A stretch of DNA of 37,268 nucleotides from Clostridiales bacterium (GCA_031269465.1 JAISZB010000010.1:1-37268); one strand, 5' to 3'. Positions 6,781 through 15,645 are shown, numbered from the stretch's first letter. The notes: generated by a model from the letters alone, not told the origin. A program made the numbers and translations.

Positions 6781-8562
6781 ATGAGGGAATTGCTCTCCTA
6801 TCCGTTTTCAGATCCTGAAAGCATACTTACCAAATATAAGAAGATAAAACGCGAGCTGATGGAGTCCCAAAGCCGCTATGATTCTAAAAAGATTGCGATT
6901 CTGGGAGGCTCGACCACTAAGGCGGTGCGAGACGCGCTGGAGCTGTTCCTTCTTGACGCGGGAATCCAGGCGGAATTCTATGAGTCGGAATACGGGCAGT
7001 ACTGGCAGGACGGCATGTTTCCGAATGAAAGGCTGGAGTCTTTTAAACCCGACATAATCTACATACACACCTCAAACAGAAACATATCATATCCGAAGCT
7101 CAGCGATTCAGAGGCTTCAGTGAAAGAGCTGATGGAAAGCGAAGCGGAAAAGTTCGTAAATTTCTGGGATAGGCTTTTTAAAGCCTATTCTTGCCCTCTC
7201 ATTCAAAGCAACTTTGAATTTCCATCATATAGGCTTATGGGCAATAGGGAAGCCAGCGACATCCATGGCAGCGTTAACTTCATCTCAAGGCTTAACATGA
7301 GATTCAATGAATACGCCCAGTCTCACCCAAATTTTTATATTAATGACATAAACTGGCTCTCGGCTGATTTCGGCCTTGAAAGATGGTCCGATCCCTTCTG
7401 CTGGCACAGCTACAAATACAGCCTTTCGCTGCAAGCGGTGCCGCGTCTGGCTCTAAATGTAGCGAACATCATAAAGTCTCTATTTGGGAAAAACAAAAAA
7501 GCTATATCAGTGGATCTGGACAATACCCTCTGGGGAGGCGTCGTAGGGGATGAAGGCCTTGAAGGGCTTGAGATCGGCAATGAAACTTCCGCAGGGCAGG
7601 CTTTTCGTGAATTCCAGAGCTATTTGAAGTCGCTGAAGGACATTGGCGCGGTGCTTTCGGTCAATTCTAAAAATGACATGGAAAACGCCCTTCTAGGGCT
7701 TGGACATCCTTCAAATGTCCTGCATGCCGATGATTTCGTCATCATCAAGGCGAATTGGGAGCCTAAAAGCGACAACCTCCAAAAAACAGCCCAAGAGCTT
7801 GAACTACTGCCTGAAAGCTTCGTTTTTATAGACGACAACCCCGCCGAACGGGCCATTGCAAGGGATCAGACAGACGCGGCGGTTCCTGATCTAACAAGAA
7901 TAGAAAATTTCATAAGGGAGATAGACAAGCACGGCTATTTCGAACTCACTTCAATGACGGGGGAAGACTTGAAGAGAAGCGAGATGTACAAAGAAAATCT
8001 GCTCAGATCCAGTATGCGAAGTTCAGCGGGATCTTACAAAGAGTACTTGGCGTCCCTTGAAATGAGATCTGAAATAAAGCCGTTCGAGCCTATATATATT
8101 GCAAGGATTACCCAGCTTATCAATAAAAGCAATCAGTTCAACCTTACAAGCAGGAGGTATGCCCAGGCGGAGATTGAAGGCGTCGCATCCGATGAATCCT
8201 GCTTGACTCTCTGCGGATCCTTGGCTGACAAGTTCGGGGACAACGGAATAGTATCGGTTGCGATAGCGCGGATAGAAGGAGAAGAAGCCCATATAATCCT
8301 GTGGCTTATGAGTTGCCGTGTGCTTAAAAGGGACTTTGAGTTTGCCATGATGGATGAGTTTGTCCGGATTTGCGTCTCAAGAGGGCTTAAAAGGGCTATA
8401 GGCCTCTACTATCCGACGAGGAAGAATGCCATGGTCAAAGATTTCTACGGCGGCATGGGTTTTATTAAGGAGTCGGAAGACGAGAACGGCAATTCTACTT
8501 GGAGCTTGGATCTGTCCGGGTACAAGAAAAGAAATTCCGTCATTGTTGCAAGGAGGCCTTGA
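6781..8562 (+). CDS. FkbH-like HAD-IIIC family protein (predicted acyl-carrier loading enzyme)
   Basis: The HAD core ISVDLDNTLWGGVVGDEG holds Asp245 and Asp247, and FVFIDDNPAER is the later acidic motif; both are hallmarks of FkbH-like proteins. An N-terminal SGNH-like region (AILGGSTTKAVRD...) and a GNAT-like C-terminus complete the usual layout at about 590 residues. Characterised FkbH enzymes take a glyceryl group from 1,3-bisphosphoglycerate, remove the phosphate and load it on a carrier protein. The start is uncertain: ATG 6781 (behind GGGGG, 593 residues) fits the family best, while ATG 6763 and ATG 6673 are in frame upstream. The separate carrier at 2753 is the likely partner. Confidence 0.82.
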   Translation: MRELLSYPFSDPESILTKYKKIKRELMESQSRYDSKKIAILGGSTTKAVRDALELFLLDAGIQAEFYESEYGQYWQDGMFPNERLESFKPDIIYIHTSNRNISYPKLSDSEASVKELMESEAEKFVNFWDRLFKAYSCPLIQSNFEFPSYRLMGNREASDIHGSVNFISRLNMRFNEYAQSHPNFYINDINWLSADFGLERWSDPFCWHSYKYSLSLQAVPRLALNVANIIKSLFGKNKKAISVDLDNTLWGGVVGDEGLEGLEIGNETSAGQAFREFQSYLKSLKDIGAVLSVNSKNDMENALLGLGHPSNVLHADDFVIIKANWEPKSDNLQKTAQELELLPESFVFIDDNPAERAIARDQTDAAVPDLTRIENFIREIDKHGYFELTSMTGEDLKRSEMYKENLLRSSMRSSAGSYKEYLASLEMRSEIKPFEPIYIARITQLINKSNQFNLTSRRYAQAEIEGVASDESCLTLCGSLADKFGDNGIVSVAIARIEGEEAHIILWLMSCRVLKRDFEFAMMDEFVRICVSRGLKRAIGLYYPTRKNAMVKDFYGGMGFIKESEDENGNSTWSLDLSGYKKRNSVIVARRP

Positions 8563-8573
8563 AATAGTTGGAT

Positions 8574-8709
8574 TATATGCTGATTTTCATTGAGAGCTGC
8601 CTTCTTTTGAGCTTGATTATACAGCGAGCGCGATTGATATCTGCATTTCGCGCCATCCAATGGACAGTCAAGCTCCAAAAAAGGAGCATATGATGAAAAT
8701 CGGTATATA
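8574..8709. repeat. Palindromic MITE-like repeat, copy 3
   Basis: The left arm (TATGCTGATTTTCATTG...TTTTGAGCTTGATTATACAG) and right arm (CAGTCAAGCTCCAAAAAAGGAGCATATGATGAAAATCGGTATA, read in parts) enclose a small GCGCGATTGATATC / ATTTCGCGCC hairpin. It begins 12 bases after the FkbH-like stop. Confidence 0.75.
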
Positions 8710-8822
8710 CATTCTGTTTCATATGCTGGCTTGGAAATGTAACTGCTTGTTTTTCCGGCTAATCAAGCCGCAAAACATGCGACTGCAAGTCAGCATGATG
8801 AAAGAAAAGAAACTGCAATAGA

Positions 8823-8957
8823 GCATATACTTATTTGCATAGGAAAGCTCCCATTTTGGAGCTTGACTCTGCAGCAAGCGCGATTGATATCGGCATTCGC
8901 GCCTTGAAAGCGGGTTGCAAAGATCCTAGGCAGATGCATTTGACTGCAAATCAGCAT
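8823..8957. repeat. Degenerate MITE-like repeat, copy 4
   Basis: TTTTGGAGCTTGACTCTGCAG and the same inner GCGCGATTGATATCGGCATT block are present, but the right arm has drifted (CAAAGATCCTAGGCAGATGC). Copies 3 and 4 fill the 476-base gap between the FkbH-like and MBOAT genes, in which no gene was seen. Confidence 0.65.
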
Positions 8958-9038
8958 TAATGGCAATGGCTGGGCTTTGCTTTTCACTTGAGCGGGGCAT
9001 GCGGCAAACTCTCATATATCGCTGGCGGAGGTGTACCT

Positions 9039-10556
9039 TTGGCGATAACATCAATAAGCTTCTTTGTGTTCCTTGCGGCGTCTCTAGCCGTTTATTTCAT
9101 ATGTCCAGGCAGGTTCCAATGGGTTGCGCTTCTTGTTGCAAGCCTGATTTTCTCCGCATTCGCGAGCGGAGCTCTTATTCTTCTCATCGCCCTCATGTCA
9201 TTTGCAGCTTGGGGAGGGGCGCTGGTTGCCGACAGATTGGAAGGAAGCAGGAAAAGTATTGCATCCGGAGCGGTCGTCATCTTTGAAGCGGCAATACTTA
9301 TCGCTTTGAAGGAAAACTCTTTTTTCGTATCAAACACAATGAAAGTCGCCTCATTGCTTTCCTTCAGCCTAAATATCACTATGCCTGACTGGGCGGCGCC
9401 GCTCGGGATTTCATACTACACTTTGATGCTTATAGGCTATACGCTTGATGTGAACTGGCTTGTTTCAAAGCCGGAGAAGAATTTTCTGAAATTTCTTCTC
9501 TTTTCATCATACTTCCCTCAAATGACGTCAGGTCCAATAACGAGATATAGAGAAATGGAAAATGAGCTGTTTTCTAAAAGGAACTTCTGCTATGAAGATT
9601 TTTGCCACGGGCTTCAAAGAATTGTCTGGGGCTTGTTCAAAAAGATGGCGATAGCGGACGGGCTGGCGCTGTATGTTTCCGGAGTATACGGCGAGTGGGA
9701 GGCTCATGAGACTCTCCTTGCCGCCGCCGCGGCATGCTATGCCCTGCAGCTGTACGCGGACTTCAGCGGCTGCATGGACATAGTCATAGGCGCTTCCCAG
9801 CTCTTTGGAGTAAAGCTTCCTGAGAACTTCAAAACCCCGTTCTTCGCCGCAAGCATTTCTGAGCTTTGGCAGAGATGGCATATGACACTTGGAAGCTGGC
9901 TCAAGGATTACATCATGCATCCATTTCTCAAGTCAGGATTTTGCACGAAGCTCAGAGATGCCTTAAAGAAGAGGCTTGGGAAGAAAGCGGCTCGGGAAGC
10001 GCCGACATACCTGGGGCTTTTTCTGCTTTGGTTTTCGATCGGCTTCTGGCACGGCGGATCTTGGAAATATATTTGCGGCTCCGGCTTGTTTTTCTTTGCC
10101 ATAGTGGCTGGAGGAAGGTTGCTTGATCCCGTTTTTTCCCGCATTAAGAAGATTCTTCATATAAACGATAAAATGCTTGCATGGATCTTGTTCCAGAGGA
10201 TAAGAACTTTTTGCCTATTTGCGATAAGCATCTCATTCGGCAGGGCGGCAAGCCTCTCAGACGGCTTCAGATTCTGGAAAACAGCTTTTTTGAACTTGAG
10301 CCGGCAAACTTTTTACAGCGAGGCGATTTCAGAATTCGGGCTGGAGGATAAAAGGCTGTTGGGAATCTTGGCTGGGCTTCTTGCAATTCTTGCAGTTTCA
10401 GCCGTCCAGCAAAAGGGAAGCATCAGAGGCATGTTGGATAAAAAGCCACTGGCTTTGAGATGGGCCGTTTTCATCTGCCTTTTCTTCGCGGTGATCATTT
10501 TCGGCTTCTATGGAATAGGATATGATAAGACCAGTTTTATATATGGCGATTTTTAA
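9039..10556 (+). CDS. MBOAT family O-acyltransferase (DltB/AlgI-like)
   Basis: The 505-residue multispanning membrane protein begins at TTG 9039, seven bases after GGAGG, where the protein starts MAITSISFFVFLAAS as MBOAT relatives do. ATG-based starts further upstream lack such a site. Family features include SYFPQMTSGPITRY, the YADFSGCMDI block, an ELWQRWHMTLGSWLKDYI stretch and the invariant histidine, here His338 in FSIGFWHGGSWKY. MBOAT proteins move acyl groups from a cytoplasmic donor to extracellular polymers (D-alanine in Dlt, acetyl in alginate). Here the donor may be the acyl-carrier protein at 2753 and the partner the SGNH-like protein at 5457. Confidence 0.87.
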   Translation: MAITSISFFVFLAASLAVYFICPGRFQWVALLVASLIFSAFASGALILLIALMSFAAWGGALVADRLEGSRKSIASGAVVIFEAAILIALKENSFFVSNTMKVASLLSFSLNITMPDWAAPLGISYYTLMLIGYTLDVNWLVSKPEKNFLKFLLFSSYFPQMTSGPITRYREMENELFSKRNFCYEDFCHGLQRIVWGLFKKMAIADGLALYVSGVYGEWEAHETLLAAAAACYALQLYADFSGCMDIVIGASQLFGVKLPENFKTPFFAASISELWQRWHMTLGSWLKDYIMHPFLKSGFCTKLRDALKKRLGKKAAREAPTYLGLFLLWFSIGFWHGGSWKYICGSGLFFFAIVAGGRLLDPVFSRIKKILHINDKMLAWILFQRIRTFCLFAISISFGRAASLSDGFRFWKTAFLNLSRQTFYSEAISEFGLEDKRLLGILAGLLAILAVSAVQQKGSIRGMLDKKPLALRWAVFICLFFAVIIFGFYGIGYDKTSFIYGDF

Positions 10557-10577
10557 GTTTGAGATTGGGGGATTTCT

Positions 10578-11549
10578 GTGAAAAAGTACAAAAAATGCAT
10601 CATGCTGCTTAACGCCGTTATCGCTATGGCGCTATGGATGCTTCTCGTTTTAGGCTGCAGATCTGAAGGAGCCGCCCCGGCTATCGCCGCTGGATCAGGA
10701 AGCGCCGCATCAGAAAAGCCAACTGCCGCGCCGACGCCGACAAGCACGCCTACGCCGACGAATTCGCCAACACCAACCATCACGCCAGAACCCACAAACA
10801 CTCCAACAATTGAGCCAACCCCGACCATAACGCCTGCGCCTAAGAGAACAGCTGAACCGGAAAAAACCGCGCCGCCGCCTTCACCTACTCCAAAGCCTGC
10901 TCCAACGGCTGCGCCGGCTACTCCCAAACCCGCGCCCGCAGTTGCGCCGGCTACTGCCGCGCCAACGCCGACGAATGCTCCAAAACCGACGGCAACGCCG
11001 GTACCAGTGGTAGAAGTCATGCCTACTGATCCGCCGGCGCCTACAAATACGCCGGTACCGACGCCCACTCCCGTACCTGTGGAAACGCCGGAGCCAGTCA
11101 GTACTCCGGAGCCTCCCCCTGAACCCGTGAAAAAGGTGGGCAGCCTTCCCGGCACGCTTTCTTTCAGATACAATGGAGTAAATATTGGGCTTAACTCAAA
11201 CGCGGCTGATATTATAGCCGCCCTGGGATCCCCCAATGATGTTTTCGAAGCTCCAAGCTGCGCTTTTGAAGGTGTGGATAAATTTCTTTATTACAATGGA
11301 TTTGTAATAAATACATATCCGAAAAATGGCCAAGACAATGTGCTGTCAATAATCCTGAACGGAGCCCAGACCCCAGAAGGACTTGGAATTGGAATGAGCG
11401 TAGACGACATGGTGGCCATATACGGGGAGAATTATTACGGAAGCGCCGGAGCGTATGTCTACTCAGTGAAGAATGTAGAGCTGACAGTGCTGACGGAAGG
11501 CAGTTCCGTCGTCGAGATTTCCTACTACTACACCGCTGCGGCCAGCTAA
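10578..11549 (+). CDS. Proline/threonine-stalk lipoprotein
   Basis: The start is GTG 10578 behind TGGGGGAT, 22 bases after the MBOAT gene, so the two are probably cotranscribed. The N-terminus has a short basic region, a hydrophobic stretch and a lipobox (LLVLGC), predicting a lipid-anchored protein. Residues about 45-190 are a TP/AP-rich low-complexity stalk (PTPTSTPTPTNSPTP and similar). The C-terminal ~130 residues form a globular domain with two similar halves (GVNIGLNSNAADIIAALGSP and GLGIGMSVDDMVAIYGENY), resembling the duplicated small domain of many clostridial lipoproteins. The function is not recognised. Confidence 0.75.
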   Translation: MKKYKKCIMLLNAVIAMALWMLLVLGCRSEGAAPAIAAGSGSAASEKPTAAPTPTSTPTPTNSPTPTITPEPTNTPTIEPTPTITPAPKRTAEPEKTAPPPSPTPKPAPTAAPATPKPAPAVAPATAAPTPTNAPKPTATPVPVVEVMPTDPPAPTNTPVPTPTPVPVETPEPVSTPEPPPEPVKKVGSLPGTLSFRYNGVNIGLNSNAADIIAALGSPNDVFEAPSCAFEGVDKFLYYNGFVINTYPKNGQDNVLSIILNGAQTPEGLGIGMSVDDMVAIYGENYYGSAGAYVYSVKNVELTVLTEGSSVVEISYYYTAAAS

Positions 11550-11582
11550 AATAACCGCGCATGGGGAAACGCCTGCAGTTAA

Positions 11583-11620
11583 AAAGCCGTACGCCTTGAA
11601 AAGGCTGCGGCTTTGCTTTT
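11583..11620 (+). terminator. Rho-independent terminator after the lipoprotein gene
   Basis: AAAGCCG...GCCTT, GAA loop, AAGGC..CGGCTTT, then GCTTTT. The stem carries a small internal loop. It ends the MBOAT-lipoprotein transcript. Confidence 0.65.
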
Positions 11621-11787
11621 ATGGGGCATAAGCCAAAAAGCGCTGATCTGGAGAGGAATGCAGAATTCTGCCGACAACCCACCGTCTAATGCCTGCGAGC
11701 TGAAGCTCTGCGAGGCGGCTTCACAAGGCGCAAGGCGGAGGATATGCCGAGCGCCCTCAATGTCTTCCCCGACATAGTTGGGAGGCC

Positions 11788-12260
11788 ATGCCTCCGCAGA
11801 ACGCTCGATATGCTGGGTTTATTGTCGAACCGCGAAAAACTGTTGAGGCGGATCTCGGCGGAGTTGCTTCTGAATTCTCGCGGCAAATAGCGACGCTGGA
11901 GACGATTCCTGGCGTCGGCCCGACCTCCGCAGGAGAAAGCCGATGCGGGCGAATTCCCGGTTACGACGCAATTCCTCCCGCAGGCCGGCCTGCGCCCTGG
12001 CGACATGAAATCAGCGGCAAAAAATACTGCTGAAATTCGGCGGCGCCTGCATCAAAGGCATCATGCGCGGATGCGCCTGGGGCGTGATCCGCAAAAAGAC
12101 ACCCGCTTCTCAAAAACTGCTGGCAACTGCAGGCAAGGCGCGGCTCTCAAAAATCGCTGGCAGCCGACGTGTACAATATGGCGCCCATCATCTACTGCAT
12201 GCCGGGGAACAATGCTGCCTACAGCGAATCATGCTGGGAAGAGGCAAAGGAAGTTGCAAG
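11788..12260 (+). pseudogene. Remnant of an IS110-family transposase
   Basis: One frame reads QIATLETIPGVGPTSA, the helix-hairpin-helix signature of the second domain of IS110 transposases. Further on, in other frames, come CAWGVIRKKTPASQK and VQYGAHHLLHA, which fit the AAW.AVR-KDT and VAHSIL.IIYHLL blocks in the right order. Frame changes and stops destroy the gene and the N-terminal DEDD part is not seen, so it is a long-dead copy. Bases 12261-12465 show no gene. Confidence 0.5.
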
Positions 12261-12465
12261 GAGTCCTGCAAGAGAAAGTTTATGCGAAGGCGGGCAGGCT
12301 TTGGTAAACTCTAATTCCAAACAGCTATCCCGCTGCATTGCAAGCAGCTTGTATTTTGCGGCATATTCCGCCCATCCTCGAGAAGGTTGCCCAAGCGCGC
12401 AACTCTTTGCCCAAAATCCGCCGAGGCAGATGGTCTACTGTGCTAGCCAGTTTTGCAGAAAAACA

Positions 12466-12590
12466 CTATACCGCTTTTCATCAAATGTTACTTTTTTGGA
12501 GCTTGATTATCCATTGAGTGGTGCGATTGATATCGGCATTTTGCACTCGCTGTATAATCAAGCTCCCAAAAAGGTAATTTAGTACGAAAA
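12466..12590. repeat. Palindromic MITE-like repeat, copy 5
   Basis: CTATACCGCTTTTCATCAAA...TTTTTTGGAGCTTGATTATCCA, then the GTGCGATTGATATCGGCATTTTGCAC inner hairpin, then TATAATCAAGCTCCCAAAAAGG. A further fragment of a right end (TATGAAAAGCAGTATATC) lies at about 12681-12698. The rest of 12591-12847 shows no gene. Confidence 0.75.
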
Positions 12591-12847
12591 TACATTTTAT
12601 GGACATTTGTCCATGACTCAAACACACAAATGGCTTAATATTTTCATCCTTAGTGGTGAAGCGAAGCTTCATAGGGGTTTATATGAAAAGCAGTATATCT
12701 ACTGGCTTTTAGCAAGCGCCGGTATAAGTTATACGAAACTCAAGACATCAGCTGAGAGAACGGCTATTCTAACAGAAAGCGAGGGGCGCATTCCTCCCGA
12801 CTAATGCCTGGCGGCATTTAGGCGGGAGTCTCCTGCGTCAAAATCTG

Positions 12848-13312
12848 GTGAATGAATTCAGTTTGGAAGACCTGCGTTTGATAAAGGAAAGAAATGAGAT
12901 TTTCTCTTTCAGCGTACAGATTACTGCGGAAATGCAAAGAGCATTTGCTGATTTATCCGGAGATGAGAATCCTTTGCACATTGACAGGGAGTTTGCGAGG
13001 GAGAAAGGCTATCCGGATGTTTTGGCGTACGGCATGCTAACGGCCTCATTCTACTCCAGGCTCGTAGGCGTCTATCTTCCCGGAAGGCACAGCGTGTTTC
13101 AGGAGTGCAGCATCTCTTTCAACAAGCCCGTCTTCATAGGCGACAGCCTTTGCGTGAGCGGAAAAGTGGCGTGCACTCATGATGTTCTAAATCTGGCGGT
13201 TATAAAGGCGGAGATAAGAAACCAGAAAAACGAGAGGGTGTCCACAGCGAAGCTGACAGTTGGGGTGAGAGCGCCCGCCGTCGGCGCTATAGGCGGAGCA
13301 TCGCTTGAATAG
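12848..13312 (+). CDS. MaoC-like (R)-hydratase/dehydratase
   Basis: The 154-residue single hot-dog domain carries the hydratase signature FADLSGDENPLHIDREFA, with Asp39 and His44 as the catalytic pair, followed by YGMLTASFYSRLVG and the CSISFNKPVFIGDSL strand region. Length and motifs fit the MaoC/PhaJ family, which adds or removes water at enoyl-CoA or enoyl-ACP thioesters. The start is GTG 12848; its ribosome binding site is poor (GGGAG some 20 bases before), so the start is the weakest part of the call. With the SDR gene downstream, it could reshape the acyl group held on the carrier protein. Confidence 0.82.
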   Translation: MNEFSLEDLRLIKERNEIFSFSVQITAEMQRAFADLSGDENPLHIDREFAREKGYPDVLAYGMLTASFYSRLVGVYLPGRHSVFQECSISFNKPVFIGDSLCVSGKVACTHDVLNLAVIKAEIRNQKNERVSTAKLTVGVRAPAVGAIGGASLE

Positions 13313-13456
13313 CTCCGAGCCAGAGACTCTCTGGCGCTGCGCATTAATGGATAATCGCATTTCATCATTGGCATAGCATCGTTTGCTGCTTTCAACAGCG
13401 CAGCGGAAAGGAGGGTGGGCAATTGCTAAGAGAGGAAAGAAAATGCCTCAAATTCT

Positions 13457-14167
13457 ATGAATGAAAGATATTTCATCCTTGGAGCAAGTTCTGATATGGG
13501 GATGGCTTTTTTAGAGAGGCTTTGCCTGAACGGAGGCATAAGCGTCATAGCTCACGCAAGAGCCGGGGGAAGACAGTTTGAAGAGCTTATATCGCAAATG
13601 AATGGGATAGCTGGAGTTTCAGTCAAAGTTAAGAAAGCGGATCTGCTCTTTGAAGATGAAACGATGGATCTCATGTCATTTGTCAAGAGGGAGTTTTCCT
13701 TTCCGACCCATATAGCGCATTTTCCGGCTGATTCCTTCAACTACTCTAAAATGAGCAAGCTCAAATGGGAAAAGGTTCAGAAAGGGTTGGATATTCAGGT
13801 CAGATCTTTATTTTTTGCTTTTAAGGAGTTTCTGCCGCTAATGGCAAAGCAGGGGAGCGGAAAGGCTGCTGTTGTCCTTTCTTCAAGCATAATCGGCTTG
13901 CCTCCCAAGCACATGGCTGATTATGTGATTGCAAAGCATGCTCTGCTGGGACTTGTGAATAGCGCGGCTTCAGAGTGGGCTGGAAAGGTCGCCGTCAATG
14001 CCGTTTCTCCCGGCATGGTTAAAACAAAGTTCTGGGCTGGCGTTGATGAAAGGCTTTTGGAGATGGGCAGAGGCAAGGAAAACAGCATGAATGAGGTAAT
14101 GGATGCGTTAGAGTTTCTTCTCTCGGAGAAATCTGACGGAATGAACGGCGTCAATTTGGAGCTTTAG
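13457..14167 (+). CDS. Short-chain dehydrogenase/reductase
   Basis: The 236-residue SDR has a nucleotide-binding loop GASSDMG (9-15), a Ser cluster at 142-144, and the catalytic Tyr156-x3-Lys160 (DYVIAK), followed by VNAVSPGMVKTKF as in the 3-oxoacyl-ACP reductase (FabG-like) branch. The NNAG-type strand is replaced by HFPADSF, which is unusual. It lies 144 bases after the MaoC gene. GGAGG at 13407-13411 is too far for ATG 13457 but fits TTG 13424, a possible 13-codon leader (MLREERKCLKFYE) whose stop overlaps the SDR start, which would give translational coupling. Substrate specificity is not visible. Confidence 0.82.
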   Translation: MNERYFILGASSDMGMAFLERLCLNGGISVIAHARAGGRQFEELISQMNGIAGVSVKVKKADLLFEDETMDLMSFVKREFSFPTHIAHFPADSFNYSKMSKLKWEKVQKGLDIQVRSLFFAFKEFLPLMAKQGSGKAAVVLSSSIIGLPPKHMADYVIAKHALLGLVNSAASEWAGKVAVNAVSPGMVKTKFWAGVDERLLEMGRGKENSMNEVMDALEFLLSEKSDGMNGVNLEL

Positions 14168-14701
14168 TTAAATGAGAGCGAAACTTCTCGGAGTTTGAGT
14201 ATGCTGATGGGAATCATCATGCGGCGTTTTTCAGGCATGGCTTTTAGTTAATCAGACCTAACAATCGGCGGGAGAATGAAAGTTAAAGCCGTGTAAATGA
14301 CGTTCCAATAAAAGCAAGACTTTTATGCGTTGTAATCGGGCCGGCGCAAGGTGCGCAACCCTACGATGGCAGCGGCATATACGATAGCGGGCGAGCAGAA
14401 ACGCCCGCTTTTTCTTATGAGCTGACGCCATGCCCTGATCGGGTAAACCCGCCTTAAAAGTTGCAGCCATGCCTGATTCTTTCTTATTGAGCTATTTAAT
14501 CCTAAAATCTGGTTTCCGGTTCGCTTTACCGATGCCGGGGGAGGTTATCCCTCTGCGGGAGCGGTAGCGGGAGAGTCGTGATCTCTATGGTAATAAAAGA
14601 GCACTAAAAAAACCGACGCTCTGCGTTTTAGCGAGATGCGCCGATTCAGATTTCAGCTGTTTGCTTTATCATCCAGTTATACCTATTTGCAACAAGTGAA
14701 G
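14168..14701. other. Gene-poor spacer with a strong terminator, boundary of the restriction-modification island
   Basis: No convincing gene was found. Bases 14280-14385 are rich in short complementary runs (CCGGCGCAAG/GTGCGCAACC and others) and end in the terminator at 14386, so a small RNA or the tail of a lost mobile gene is possible. A second palindromic zone (ACCGATGCCGGGGGAGG...GAGCGGT) sits at about 14530-14570. Base composition differs from the coding regions on both sides. Confidence 0.4.
14386..14413 (+). terminator. Strong rho-independent terminator
   Basis: AGCGGGCG, eight-base loop, CGCCCGCT, then five T. It could end SDR transcription about 220 bases downstream of that gene, or an RNA encoded in the spacer. 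Confidence 0.8.
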
Positions 14702-14733
14702 CTATTTGGAGCTTGTCTGCAAATCAGTATAAT
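14689..14733. repeat. Half copy of the MITE-like repeat at the end of the endonuclease gene
   Basis: TTTGCAACAAGTGAAGC...TTTGGAGCTTGTCTGCAAATCAGTATA resembles the family core (TTTGGAGCTTG) joined to the family end (GCAAATCAGTATA). It supplies the last codons and stop of the minus-strand endonuclease gene, so that protein's true C-terminus may be slightly altered. Confidence 0.5.
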
Positions 14734-15643
14734 GCTGCGAATATAAAGACCGAAATATAGCATCTCGATAAACATTGCCCTCTGGCAGATTCATCGCTGA
14801 AAATGCTTCTTGGATTTTATATACCGTGGTGCAGTGTTCCTCAATTACATCAAGCGGACGGATAACTCCATTGATATTCAGGGAATCTGAGTAATCATAG
14901 GATATGAAATGTATCGAAGCCGGCTGCGTTGGGAACTTAGGTATCATTTCCTTTCCGCCAAGCCGCTTCAACACTCGCTCAAAAATAGGATGAGGGCAGA
15001 CAAAGTATAACCCTGCTCGACACAAATCCTCACGTTGCAGAACTGGACCTTTATAAATAAGTTGCGGGACAATCCGCTTGGATACGTTTTCCCAATTAAA
15101 GCCGACAGTATCAGAAACAATTGTTCGATGATTGACAAGTTCCTCTCTTGCAGTTCTGTAGTTTCCTGTTGTATCTATTGTCTGTATTTCAATTGCAGTG
15201 AATTCAACAAGCTCCCCCGAACCATCCAGCCTCGCTAAAACCCAGTCGACAAAATATGAGCCTGTACCTCCACGCTGCGGAAGCCTCAATTCTCCACCCC
15301 AGCCGTGGCCAAAGACGGCAACAGCGCCGTTTTCAACTTTGGATCTATCTACAGCGGCACGCCCCTCATATAACTTCAAGTCAAGACTAAATGCACGCTT
15401 TGCAATTCTTGATAGCACTTTATAGTTATCGGCATAAAGACGTATAGGACAACAGATGACGCTCGGTGAGTTTTCAGATTTTTGCTTTATAGCGCAAACT
15501 CCAGAAGCGATTCCGTCGCGGGAAATGATCTTAGAACAGCGACTGCCCAAAAAAGGGCAAACTTCATTTGAGGCAGTTTTCAGGGCATCTTCTGAATTAT
15601 CCTCTGAACGATACCCAAAGAATTCAGTAATGTATCCCGCCAT
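14702..15643 (-). CDS. NotI-like type II restriction endonuclease
   Basis: The 313-residue protein shows the NotI-family pattern: AGYITEFFGYRSED at the N-terminus, then cysteines in CPFLGSRC (29 and 36), GVCAI (50) and ICCPIRL (64/65), which in NotI bind an iron atom. A PD-(D/E)XK-like centre follows, with Asp133 in FVDWVLA and Glu152-x-Gln154 in FTAIEIQ. Members cut long GC-rich palindromes; the site here cannot be read. Its ATG lies two bases after the methyltransferase stop, so the two genes form one operon with coupled translation. The frame is intact although the partner methyltransferase is split. The C-terminus ends in a repeat fragment. Confidence 0.75.
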   Translation of the reverse strand: MAGYITEFFGYRSEDNSEDALKTASNEVCPFLGSRCSKIISRDGIASGVCAIKQKSENSPSVICCPIRLYADNYKVLSRIAKRAFSLDLKLYEGRAAVDRSKVENGAVAVFGHGWGGELRLPQRGGTGSYFVDWVLARLDGSGELVEFTAIEIQTIDTTGNYRTAREELVNHRTIVSDTVGFNWENVSKRIVPQLIYKGPVLQREDLCRAGLYFVCPHPIFERVLKRLGGKEMIPKFPTQPASIHFISYDYSDSLNINGVIRPLDVIEEHCTTVYKIQEAFSAMNLPEGNVYRDAIFRSLYSQHYTDLQTSSK

Positions 15644-15645
15644 TA

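Noticed and set aside
10553-11236. A 227-codon minus-strand frame rich in Gly-Val-Gly repeats
   Set aside because: It is the antisense reading of the Thr-Pro stalk of the lipoprotein; the repeats follow from that codon pattern.
3173-12590. The dispersed inverted repeats as a CRISPR array
   Set aside because: Copies are kilobases apart, differ in their centres as degenerate hairpins, and lack regular spacers and cas genes.
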